Assembly (NCBI GenBank): GCA_017509755.1
Contig: JAFWOY010000033.1
Location: 1 to 64,000 of the forward strand
DNA: 64,000 nt
Reading direction: 5' to 3'
From: Bacteroidales bacterium
GTDB taxonomy: Bacteria > Bacteroidota > Bacteroidia > Bacteroidales > UBA932
A model generated the notes under the pieces. It was given only the letters and a program-made list of their open reading frames with translations. It was not told the DNA's origin and did no database searches. Position numbers and translations under genes: made by a program. Positions 25,476 through 32,959 of this stretch are shown here, one piece after another (the first letter of the stretch is position 1; every line of letters starts with the position of its first letter).

Positions 25476-27128
25476 ATGGAACAATTCATCGTATCTGCCC
25501 GGAAATACCGCCCCAACAGCTTTGCAACGCTGCTGGGACAGGAAAACATCGCCAGGACGCTCAAGAACTCGATTCAGCGCGGCCAGCTGGCCCATGCTTA
25601 CCTGTTCTGCGGTCCGCGTGGCGTCGGCAAGACCAGCGCCGCCCGCATCTTTGCCAAGACCATCAACTGCAGCAACCCCGGACCCGACCTGGAACCGTGC
25701 GGAGAATGTGAGTCGTGCCGTTCCTTCGCGGAAGGCCGTTCCTACAGCATCCATGAACTGGATGCCGCTTCCAACAACTCGGTGGATGACATCCGCGCCC
25801 TGACCGACAAGGTGCGCATCCCGCCCCAGGTCGGCCGCTACAGCGTCTATATCATCGACGAGGTCCACATGCTTTCCCAGCAGGCCTTCAATGCCTTCCT
25901 CAAGACTTTGGAAGAACCGCCGGCACACGCGATCTTCATCCTGGCCACTACGGAAAAGCACAAGATCCTGCCGACCATCCTGTCGCGCTGCCAGACCTAC
26001 GATTTCAACCGGATCGGTGTGGAAGACATGGTGCGCAACATGAAAGCGATCGCCGCTAAAGAGGGTGTCACGATGAGCGAAGATGCCATGCACATCATCG
26101 CCCAGAAGGCGGACGGTGCCATGCGCGACGCCCTTACGCTCTTTGACCAGACGGTGGCCTTCTGCGGCAAGGAAGTGACGTACGAGCAGGTGATCCAGAA
26201 TCTCAACGTGCTGGACTACGAGTATTACTTCCGGCTGACCGACTATTTCCTGACCGGGGATTACGCCCAGGCGATGCTGACATTCGACGAGATCCTCTCG
26301 AAAGGCTTCAACGCCCAGAGCTTCATCGGCGGCCTGAGCACGCATTTCCGCGACCTGCTCGTCTGCAAGAACGAAGCGGCCCGTACCCTTTTGGAACTGG
26401 CGCCTTCTGTGGCGCAGCGCTACCGGGAGTTTGCGCAGCGTTGTTCCATCGGGTTCCTGTTCGAAGCCCTCGGCATCACGTCGTCCTGTGAAACCGCCTA
26501 CAAGCAGAGCGGCAATCCACGCTTGCTCATCGAGTTCGCGTTGATGAAGCTGTGCAATCTGACCGCCCATTTCGCTGCTACCCCGGCCCCGGCATCGGCA
26601 CCTGCACCTGCACCTGCACCTGCTTCCGCTACAACTCCCGCCCCTGCGTCCAAGCCCGCTGCGCCGTCCCGTCCCACGGGCCTGTCGCTGAAAGCCATGA
26701 TGGCCGAAGCCAGGCAGGAACCTGCTGCCGCGCCTGCTCAGCCGACTGCGAGCGCCGAAAAGCCGGCACCGACGGCTGAATCCTTGGCCGCTGCTTGGAA
26801 AGCACTCGCCGCCAGTGAGGAAAGACGGCCCCAGTTGTCATCGGCCATCGCACAGGCCACACCCCGATTGGAAGAAGACAAGACCCTCCATTTCGAAGTC
26901 GGCAATCTCGCCCAGAAAGACTGGATCGACCGTAACTGCCGCGCCCGGCTGGAAGCCTTCCTGCAGAAGCAATTGGCAGACCCGGCCATCCGGCTGGTCG
27001 TGGACGTGAAGAAGATAGAAGAGACAGGACGCGGTATGTACATGCCCTCCGACAAGGCAAAGTTTTTGCAGGAGACCTCGCCGGAATTCAATGGACTGCA
27101 GAAAGATTTAGGATTGGAAATCAGCTAG
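25476..27128 (+). CDS. dnaX: DNA polymerase III subunit tau/gamma
   Basis: The 550-residue clamp-loader ATPase. N-terminal SARKYRPNSF, Walker A GPRGVGKTSAA, the zinc-binding cysteines around NCSNPGPDLEPCGECESC, DEVHMLS, and sensor-1/arginine-finger region ATTEKHKILPTILSRC are all present. Residues about 365-450 are a low-complexity Ala/Pro linker, partly made by four tandem CACCTG units (26599-26622), followed by a tau-like C-terminal domain. It loads the beta clamp. lptB follows 2 bp later. Confidence 0.97.
   Translation: MEQFIVSARKYRPNSFATLLGQENIARTLKNSIQRGQLAHAYLFCGPRGVGKTSAARIFAKTINCSNPGPDLEPCGECESCRSFAEGRSYSIHELDAASNNSVDDIRALTDKVRIPPQVGRYSVYIIDEVHMLSQQAFNAFLKTLEEPPAHAIFILATTEKHKILPTILSRCQTYDFNRIGVEDMVRNMKAIAAKEGVTMSEDAMHIIAQKADGAMRDALTLFDQTVAFCGKEVTYEQVIQNLNVLDYEYYFRLTDYFLTGDYAQAMLTFDEILSKGFNAQSFIGGLSTHFRDLLVCKNEAARTLLELAPSVAQRYREFAQRCSIGFLFEALGITSSCETAYKQSGNPRLLIEFALMKLCNLTAHFAATPAPASAPAPAPAPASATTPAPASKPAAPSRPTGLSLKAMMAEARQEPAAAPAQPTASAEKPAPTAESLAAAWKALAASEERRPQLSSAIAQATPRLEEDKTLHFEVGNLAQKDWIDRNCRARLEAFLQKQLADPAIRLVVDVKKIEETGRGMYMPSDKAKFLQETSPEFNGLQKDLGLEIS
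26599..26622 (+). repeat. four tandem CACCTG units in dnaX
   Basis: A perfect 6-bp unit repeated four times encodes Ala-Pro dipeptides in the linker of DnaX. Because the unit is a multiple of three, copy-number changes would stay in frame. Confidence 0.9.
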
Positions 27129-27130
27129 CT

Positions 27131-27883
27131 ATGAAACTGTTCTGTACGAATCTGGTCAAGAAATACGGCAAGCGCACCGTCGTCAAGGGTGTGTCGATTG
27201 AAGTAGAGCAGGGCGAGATCGTGGGTTTGCTCGGGCCCAACGGCGCCGGCAAGACCACGAGTTTCTATATGATTACCGGCTTGATCAAGCCCAACGACGG
27301 TCGCATCTTCCTCGGGGAAGAGGAGATTACCGGCTTGCCTATGTACCGGCGTGCCCAGAAGGGCATCGGTTACCTGGCGCAGGAGGCCTCGGTGTTCCGC
27401 AGCATGAGCGTGGAGAACAACATCCTTTCCGTCATGGAGATGGCGGGTTTTGAGAAAGAGTACCGGATGCAGCGTCTGGAAACGCTGATCGACGAATTCG
27501 GCCTTCAGAAAGTCCGCAAGAGCCAGGGTATCCAGCTTTCCGGCGGAGAGCGCCGCCGTTGCGAGATTGCCCGGGCGCTGGCCATCAATCCCAAGTTCAT
27601 CCTGCTTGACGAGCCTTTCGCCGGCGTCGATCCGATCGCCGTGGAAGACATCCAGCATATCATCGCCAAACTCAAGACGATGAACATCGGCATCATCATC
27701 ACCGACCACAACGTCCACGAGACCCTGGCCATTACCGACCGGGCTTATCTGCTTTATGAGGGCGCCATTCTCGAAAGCGGTACGGCCGAACAGCTTGCCA
27801 ACAATCCCGAGGTCCGGAAGAAATATCTCGGACAGAACTTCGAACTCCGCAAAGCCGTCTTGCACGAACGGGTGGAAGACTAA
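27131..27883 (+). CDS. lptB: LPS export ABC transporter ATPase LptB
   Basis: A 250-residue ABC ATPase of the LptB type, which powers lipopolysaccharide extraction and transport with LptFG. Walker A GPNGAGKTTSFYMITGL, signature LSGGERRRCEIARAL and Walker B FILLDEPFAGVDP match LptB closely, including the characteristic AGVDPIAVEDIQ and ITDHNVHETL. Length is family-typical. It directly follows dnaX and is convergent with the crotonase gene, 6 bp apart. Confidence 0.95.
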   Translation: MKLFCTNLVKKYGKRTVVKGVSIEVEQGEIVGLLGPNGAGKTTSFYMITGLIKPNDGRIFLGEEEITGLPMYRRAQKGIGYLAQEASVFRSMSVENNILSVMEMAGFEKEYRMQRLETLIDEFGLQKVRKSQGIQLSGGERRRCEIARALAINPKFILLDEPFAGVDPIAVEDIQHIIAKLKTMNIGIIITDHNVHETLAITDRAYLLYEGAILESGTAEQLANNPEVRKKYLGQNFELRKAVLHERVED

Positions 27884-27889
27884 GCGGCT

Positions 27890-28690
27890 TTATTCGTCCA
27901 GGTCGGTGGCTTTCCCTTTGTATTCGGGGGCGCGCTTCTCGAGGAAAGAGTGGATGCCTTCGAGGTAGTCGGCCCCTTTATAGACTTTGGTCCGGTAGGC
28001 GTTGATACGCTCGAAAGTTTCGGAAGGGATCAGATTGGCGGCTTTGCTCAAAGCGCGGAACTGGCGCTTGATGGCGCTGATTGACAGGATGCTGTTGCGC
28101 CGCAGCGGCGCCAGGAACTGTTCTTCCAACACGTTGCCGAGTTCTTCGGCCGGCGCGACCCGGTTGATCAGGCCGACATTGAGGGCATCCTGGGCTGTGA
28201 TGGGTGTGGCCAGGAAGAACATTTCGCGTGCTTTGTTGATTCCCAACTGATTGATGAAATGCATGATGCCCGAGGCATTGTAGGGGATGCCGATCTTGGC
28301 CGGCGTGATGGCGAAAGTCGCCGTGTCGGTACTGACGATCATGTCGCACGACAGGCAGAGGTCGCAAGCACCACCCCAGACGGTGCCGGTTACATAAGCG
28401 ATGACCGGGATGGGCGTGTCCTGGACACAGCGGAGCAGCCGTTCCATCGGCACGTTCCAGGCCAGCGGGTCGTCGCCGGTCTGGGGCAGTTCCCGGATGT
28501 CGTGCCCGGCGCTCCAGACACCTTTGTTGGTTTGCGCCTTGAGGATGATGCCGACACACTCCTGGTCGTAGCCCTTTTGGATGGCTTCCGTCAGTTCGTG
28601 GCACATTTCCTCGCTCAGGCAATTGAAATGCTCCCCGTTCTGCATCTCCACGAAGCAGATGCGGTCTTCGATGGTCGTTGAGACTAACAT
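27890..28690 (-). CDS. enoyl-CoA hydratase/isomerase family, methylmalonyl-CoA decarboxylase-like
   Basis: A 266-residue crotonase-fold protein. SAGHDIRELPQTGDDPL, GTVWGGACDLCLSCD (oxyanion-hole region) and TPAKIGIPYNASGI closely parallel the E. coli methylmalonyl-CoA decarboxylase ScpB, more than typical enoyl-CoA hydratases. A role in methylmalonyl-CoA to propionyl-CoA conversion fits Bacteroidota propionate metabolism, but substrate is inferred. The ATG at 28690 is one base past the stop of the upstream 91-residue gene; it is the last gene of the engB operon. Confidence 0.85.
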   Translation of the reverse strand: MLVSTTIEDRICFVEMQNGEHFNCLSEEMCHELTEAIQKGYDQECVGIILKAQTNKGVWSAGHDIRELPQTGDDPLAWNVPMERLLRCVQDTPIPVIAYVTGTVWGGACDLCLSCDMIVSTDTATFAITPAKIGIPYNASGIMHFINQLGINKAREMFFLATPITAQDALNVGLINRVAPAEELGNVLEEQFLAPLRRNSILSISAIKRQFRALSKAANLIPSETFERINAYRTKVYKGADYLEGIHSFLEKRAPEYKGKATDLDE

Positions 28691-28691
28691 A

Positions 28692-28967
28692 TCAGCAGGC
28701 TTTTTCTTGTTCCAGGAAGGCGCAGCCGTCACAGCCGCTAGCGGGGCAGGAATCCGGGCGCTTGCCCGCGGAAGCGGCGGACGGGTTGCGTTTTTTCCAC
28801 AGGCGAAGCTCCTCTTCCTTGGCACAGATGACACCCTTTTCGCGCAGCACCTTGTTGTGCGAAATCTCGCCGTCCGGGAATTTCCCGTCCTTCTTGACGA
28901 GGATAGTGACGGCCATGCCGGCCACGCCGACAGCCAGGAGTGCGAGTGCCAGGAGGAAAATTTGCAT
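28692..28967 (-). CDS. small membrane-anchored protein with C-terminal cysteine cluster
   Basis: This 91-residue protein has one N-terminal membrane helix (about residues 1-23), a charged middle section and a cysteine-rich end (CPASGCDGCAFLEQEKAC), with another cysteine at VICAKEE. The arrangement suggests metal or iron-sulfur binding and recalls small NqrM-like proteins of Bacteroidota, but homology is not established. It is tightly packed between nadE (5 bp) and the crotonase gene (1 bp) and so is probably a real gene. Confidence 0.75.
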   Translation of the reverse strand: MQIFLLALALLAVGVAGMAVTILVKKDGKFPDGEISHNKVLREKGVICAKEEELRLWKKRNPSAASAGKRPDSCPASGCDGCAFLEQEKAC

Positions 28968-28972
28968 GGGAA

Positions 28973-29818
28973 TCAGATTTGTTTGAAAGGCGGTACGATC
29001 GGGTGGCTGCCGACCGTCAGGACAGGCGGAATCTGCAGGACCTTGAAGGCAGCCCCACGCTTCAGCTTGACCACTCTTTCCACAAGCGCCGCATCAGTGC
29101 CGCGGGCAATCACTTCTTCTGGCGAAAGCTCTTCTTCGCAAAGGGCGTGCAGCACCGGATCCAGCAATTCATACTCGGGCAGCGAGTCGCTGTCTTTCTG
29201 GTTCGGACGAAGTTCGGCAGAAGGGGCCTTGGTGAGGATGGATTCCGGAATCACTTCCTTGCCATGCAGGGTGTTCTCATAGTGGGACAACTCGTACACC
29301 TGTACTTTGTAGAGGTCGGCGATGACCATCATGGCGCCGCAGAGATCGCCATAGAGGGTGCCGTAGCCCGTGAAGAGCTCGCTCTTGTTCGAGGTGTTGA
29401 GCAGCAGGGCGTTGAAACGGTTCGACCAGGTCATCAGGATGGTGCCGCGGATGCGGGCCTGCAGGTTTTCCTGCGCCACGCTCCATTTCCCGAGTTCGAA
29501 GAAACGGAACATCTCGATCATCGCCCGTTTGTAGATCTTTTCGATGGGGACGATGTCGTAGGAGATGCCCAGGTTGTTGGCCAGTTCGATCGAGTCGGTC
29601 ACCGAACTCAGGGACGAGAACTCAGAAGGCATCAGGATGCCATGGACATGTTCTGCACCGAGCGCGTCGGCTGCGAGGGCTGCCACGATGGCCGAGTCGA
29701 TGCCGCCGGAGAGGCCTAAGACGGCCTGTTCCATGCCGGCGGAGGCAAAGTATTGTTGGATCTTTCCGACAAGCAGGTCGTGGACGTCTGCAATGGCAAG
29801 GGAGGGTTCCAGTATCAT
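28973..29818 (-). CDS. nadE: NAD(+) synthase (ammonia-dependent)
   Basis: A 281-residue enzyme making NAD from deamido-NAD, ATP and ammonia. The ATP pyrophosphatase P-loop LGLSGGIDSAIVAAL is present, as is the conserved NKSELFTGYGTLYGD region. No glutaminase domain is attached, so ammonia or another glutaminase must supply nitrogen. It is 4 bp downstream of prs, whose product PRPP is also used in NAD synthesis. Confidence 0.95.
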   Translation of the reverse strand: MILEPSLAIADVHDLLVGKIQQYFASAGMEQAVLGLSGGIDSAIVAALAADALGAEHVHGILMPSEFSSLSSVTDSIELANNLGISYDIVPIEKIYKRAMIEMFRFFELGKWSVAQENLQARIRGTILMTWSNRFNALLLNTSNKSELFTGYGTLYGDLCGAMMVIADLYKVQVYELSHYENTLHGKEVIPESILTKAPSAELRPNQKDSDSLPEYELLDPVLHALCEEELSPEEVIARGTDAALVERVVKLKRGAAFKVLQIPPVLTVGSHPIVPPFKQI

Positions 29819-29822
29819 GGGG

Positions 29823-30773
29823 CTAGCTTCGGATGAACAGGTCGCTGACCGGTTCGTTGTGGTAGATGCGGTCGATGACCTTGGCGAACAGGCCGGTCAT
29901 CGACAGGACGGTGAAGCGGCTGTTGTCTTTCTTGGGATTGAGCGGAATGGTGTCGGCCACGATGAATTCCTGCAGGGGCGAGGCGTAGATCCGGTCGTAG
30001 GCGGGACCCGAGAGGATCGGGTGCGTGCAGACGGCACGGACGCTGAGTGCACCGCGTTCCATCAGGACCTCGGCGCATTTGGTGATGGTGCCGGCGGTAT
30101 CGACCATGTCGTCCACGATCACCACGTTGCGGCCTTCGATCTCACCGATGGCGGTCATGCTGCCCACCACGTTGGCTTTCGTGCGGTCCTTGTGGCAGAT
30201 GATCAGCGGGGCGTTGAGATGACGGGCATAGATGTTGGCCTTCTTGGCGCCGCCCATGTCGGGGGAGGCGATGGAAAGGTTGTCGAGGTTCATGGCCTGG
30301 ATATAGGGGATGAAGATCGAGCTGGCCCAGAGGTGATCGACGGGGATGTCGAAGAAGCCCTGGATCTGGGCGGCGTGCAGTTCGCAGGTCATCACGCGGT
30401 CGCAACCGGCTGCGGTGAGCATGTTGGCTACCAGTTTCGAGGCGATGGAAACGCGCGGACGGTCTTTGCGGTCCTGGCGGGCCCAGCCGAAGTAGGGGAT
30501 GACGGCAATCACCTTGTAGGCGGAGGCCCGGCGGGCGGCGTCGATCATCAGCAGCAGTTCGAAGAGATTGTCTGCCGGCGGATTGGTGCTCTGGACGATG
30601 AACACCGTGGCGCCGCGGACGCTTTCCGTGAACTGGGGCTGGAATTCCCCGTCGCTGAAACGCGTCAGTTCCGATTCGCCGACCGTCGTGTTCAATTGTT
30701 GTGCAATCTGCTCTGCGAAGACACGCGCTCCCGTACAAGCGAAAATCTTCAGTTTGTGGTCGTATTGTTCCAT
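29823..30773 (-). CDS. prs: ribose-phosphate pyrophosphokinase
   Basis: A 316-residue PRPP synthetase: ribose 5-phosphate plus ATP gives PRPP for nucleotide, histidine, tryptophan and NAD synthesis. ANIYARHLNAPLIICHKDRT, the PRPP-binding VVIVDDMVDTAGTI and GWARQDRKDRPR (ATP loop) match class I Prs. Length is standard. It sits between engB and nadE on the minus strand. Confidence 0.97.
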   Translation of the reverse strand: MEQYDHKLKIFACTGARVFAEQIAQQLNTTVGESELTRFSDGEFQPQFTESVRGATVFIVQSTNPPADNLFELLLMIDAARRASAYKVIAVIPYFGWARQDRKDRPRVSIASKLVANMLTAAGCDRVMTCELHAAQIQGFFDIPVDHLWASSIFIPYIQAMNLDNLSIASPDMGGAKKANIYARHLNAPLIICHKDRTKANVVGSMTAIGEIEGRNVVIVDDMVDTAGTITKCAEVLMERGALSVRAVCTHPILSGPAYDRIYASPLQEFIVADTIPLNPKKDNSRFTVLSMTGLFAKVIDRIYHNEPVSDLFIRS

Positions 30774-30791
30774 TGGGTTGAAAGAAGTTTT

Positions 30792-31388
30792 TTATAGGTT
30801 GTTGAGGATGTTTTCGATATAGGTGAGGATCTCGTCACGGCCTGCGCCGGTCTCGGCGGAACTGCAGAAGGTGGGCGGCAGTTCTTCCCAGGTCTCGAGC
30901 AGGGAGGCGGCGTTGCGCGCGACTTGCGTCTGGAGTGCCTGCTTGCCCATCTTGTCACATTTGGTATAGATTAAGGCGAAAGGGATCCCTTCCTGCCCGA
31001 GCCGCGTGATGAAATCGCGGTCGATCTGCTGGAGGTCGTGCCGGGCATCAAGCAGGACAAACAGCAGCACTAGTTCCTGGCTGCCCCGGATGTATCCGTC
31101 AATCATAGCCTGCAACTTTTCACGGCCTTTTTTGCCCATTCTGGCATAACCGTAACCAGGCAGATCGACCAGGTACCAAGCGTCATTGATCAGGAAATGG
31201 TTGACCAGTTGTGTCTTGCCCGGCGTGGCAGATGTATGGGCAAGGCCTTTTTTGGCGCAAAGGCAGTTGATGAGCGAGGATTTGCCGACGTTGCTCCGCC
31301 CGATGAAGGCGAATTCCGGATGGACGGTTTTCGGCTTCTGGTCCGTGTGCTGGCTGCTTCCGGCAAAGAGGGCCTGCTTGATGATCAT
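30792..31388 (-). CDS. engB: ribosome-biogenesis GTPase YsxC/EngB
   Basis: A 198-residue GTPase of the EngB family involved in large ribosomal subunit assembly. G1 GRSNVGKSSLINCL, G2 TSATPGKTQ, G3 DLPGYGYARMGK and G4 TKCDKMG are present. First gene of the engB-prs-nadE-91aa-crotonase operon; a -7 box lies 22 nt before its ATG. Confidence 0.96.
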   Translation of the reverse strand: MIIKQALFAGSSQHTDQKPKTVHPEFAFIGRSNVGKSSLINCLCAKKGLAHTSATPGKTQLVNHFLINDAWYLVDLPGYGYARMGKKGREKLQAMIDGYIRGSQELVLLFVLLDARHDLQQIDRDFITRLGQEGIPFALIYTKCDKMGKQALQTQVARNAASLLETWEELPPTFCSSAETGAGRDEILTYIENILNNL

Positions 31389-31410
31389 GGTGGCGGCGTG
31401 CTTGGCACGA

Positions 31411-31418
31411 CAAAAGTA
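31411..31418 (-). promoter_or_regulatory. -7 element for engB operon
   Basis: TACTTTTG on the minus strand fits TAnnTTTG; the engB ATG is 22 nt downstream. The xseA promoter on the other strand is 26 bp away. Confidence 0.55.
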
Positions 31419-31443
31419 CGAATTATTATCGAGATTTTTTTCG

Positions 31444-31451
31444 TATATTTG
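31444..31451 (+). promoter_or_regulatory. -7 element for xseA
   Basis: TATATTTG fits TAnnTTTG. It supports the ATG at 31475 over an in-frame TTG at 31463. Confidence 0.6.
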
Positions 31452-31474
31452 TAAACAGTCTATTGTGGATAGCT

Positions 31475-32671
31475 ATGGAGACGAAACGACCTGTGGGACT
31501 GCTCGCCTTGCAGGAACAGATCAAAGAAGCACTTGAGGACACTTTCTTCGAAACCGTCTGGCTCCAGGCGGAGATCAGCGAGTTGAAGCCGCACCCGTCA
31601 GGGCACTGCTACCTGACGCTCGTGGAGAAAGACGCCCGTTCCAATACCTTGCTGGCCAAGGCTTCAGCCGTTATCTGGGCTTCCACGTGGCGGATGGTCA
31701 AGCCGTATTTCGCTGCCCAGACAGGCCGTGCGTTGGCTGTGGGAATGTCGGTTCTGGTCCGGGTCCAGGTCAGTTATTCAACGGTCTATGGCCTCTCGCT
31801 GGTGGTCTTCGACATCGACCCTTCCTTCACGGTCGGGGAACTGGAGTTGGCCCGGCAAAGAACCATCGCCCGTCTGGAAGCCGAGGGCATGTTCGACATG
31901 AATGCCCAACTGCCGCTTCCGGCGCTTCCGCGCCGCCTCGCAGTCATCTCCAGCGCGACCGCTGCTGGCTACCGTGACTTCATGCACCATCTGGAAGACA
32001 ACGAATACGGTTTCCATTTTTACACGCGGCTTTTCCCGGCCCTGATGCAGGGGGCGGAGGCGCCCGCCAGCATGATCGCGGCTCTCGACGCCATCGCGGT
32101 CGAAGCGGACGCTTTCGATGCCGTCCTGATCCTGCGGGGTGGAGGTGGTGCGATGGATCTTGTCTGTTTCGACGATTATGACCTCGCCGTCAACGTGGCC
32201 CAGTTCCCTTTGCCAGTCCTGACCGGCATCGGCCACGACCACGACTACCACATCATCGACCGGGTCGCCCACACCTACGTGAAAACGCCGACTGCGCTCG
32301 CCGACTGGCTCGTGGAACGCTTTGCCGGCGAAGCCTGGCAACTTGACTCCCTCGTCCAGCGCCTTCACCTTGCCGTCCACTCCAAAGCCCTCCGCCAGCA
32401 AAACGTGTTGGATGCCTTGGTCCAGCGGCTGGCGCACGCAGTCGCTGACCGCCACGCCGGCGCGCTCCACGCCCTCGACCTGCTGGAACACCGCCTGGAT
32501 GCTGTCAACCCTCAGCGCGCCCTCGAACGCGGCTTCCTTCTCGCCCTCAAAAACGGCCGCCGCACCGACACAGCTGCCGCCTTTACCCCCGGCGACCGCC
32601 TCACCCTTCTCTTCCGCGACGGCTCTGTCGAGGCGGAGGTAAGCGCATCGTACCCGAAAAACGCAGAATAA
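31475..32671 (+). CDS. xseA: exodeoxyribonuclease VII large subunit
   Basis: A 398-residue protein with an N-terminal OB-fold (WLQAEISELKPHPSGHCYLTL) and the XseA catalytic region (VISSATAAGYRDFMHHL, ILRGGGGAMDLVCFDDYDLA, TGIGHDHDYHIID). The C-terminal part is a coiled coil that winds around XseB subunits. It degrades single-stranded DNA. The ATG at 31475 is chosen over a TTG four codons upstream. xseB follows after 90 bp. Confidence 0.95.
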   Translation: METKRPVGLLALQEQIKEALEDTFFETVWLQAEISELKPHPSGHCYLTLVEKDARSNTLLAKASAVIWASTWRMVKPYFAAQTGRALAVGMSVLVRVQVSYSTVYGLSLVVFDIDPSFTVGELELARQRTIARLEAEGMFDMNAQLPLPALPRRLAVISSATAAGYRDFMHHLEDNEYGFHFYTRLFPALMQGAEAPASMIAALDAIAVEADAFDAVLILRGGGGAMDLVCFDDYDLAVNVAQFPLPVLTGIGHDHDYHIIDRVAHTYVKTPTALADWLVERFAGEAWQLDSLVQRLHLAVHSKALRQQNVLDALVQRLAHAVADRHAGALHALDLLEHRLDAVNPQRALERGFLLALKNGRRTDTAAAFTPGDRLTLLFRDGSVEAEVSASYPKNAE

Positions 32672-32747
32672 TAATCAACGAACATGAATAAACAAACCTG
32701 TCTTGCCGGGCGGCGAAAACAGTTTTGGATTTATCGTAGATTGTCTG

Positions 32748-32755
32748 TAAATTTG
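32748..32755 (+). promoter_or_regulatory. -7 element for xseB
   Basis: TAAATTTG with a -33 TTTG at 32724-32727, 20 nt upstream, is the best-formed promoter in the window. Six bases (AAAGTT) separate it from the xseB ATG, predicting a leaderless mRNA. Confidence 0.65.
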
Positions 32756-32761
32756 AAAGTT

Positions 32762-32959
32762 ATGGAAGAAAACAAAACCTACGAAGAAGTCTATGCCGAA
32801 CTGGAGGCACTGGTGGCGCGGATCGAGGATCCGGAGCGCGACCTGGCGTCGATCGGAGCGGATGTGAAAAAAGCGATGGAATGCATCGCCTGGTGCCGGG
32901 CCTACATCCGGGGCAACCAGGAAACGATAGAAAAACTGATCAAGGAGGATGAACCATGA
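32762..32959 (+). CDS. xseB: exodeoxyribonuclease VII small subunit
   Basis: A 65-residue helical protein (TYEEVYAELEALVARIEDPERDLASI), matching XseB in length and pattern. The ATG at 32762 is chosen because it gives family length and lies just after its own promoter; an upstream ATG at 32684 would add 26 atypical residues. Its TGA overlaps the next ATG (ATGA), linking it to the glycogen branching enzyme gene. Confidence 0.88.
   Translation: MEENKTYEEVYAELEALVARIEDPERDLASIGADVKKAMECIAWCRAYIRGNQETIEKLIKEDEP

Noticed and set aside
27884..27889. Search for a shared terminator between convergent lptB and the crotonase gene
   Set aside because: Only 6 bp separate the stops and no hairpin is visible there.
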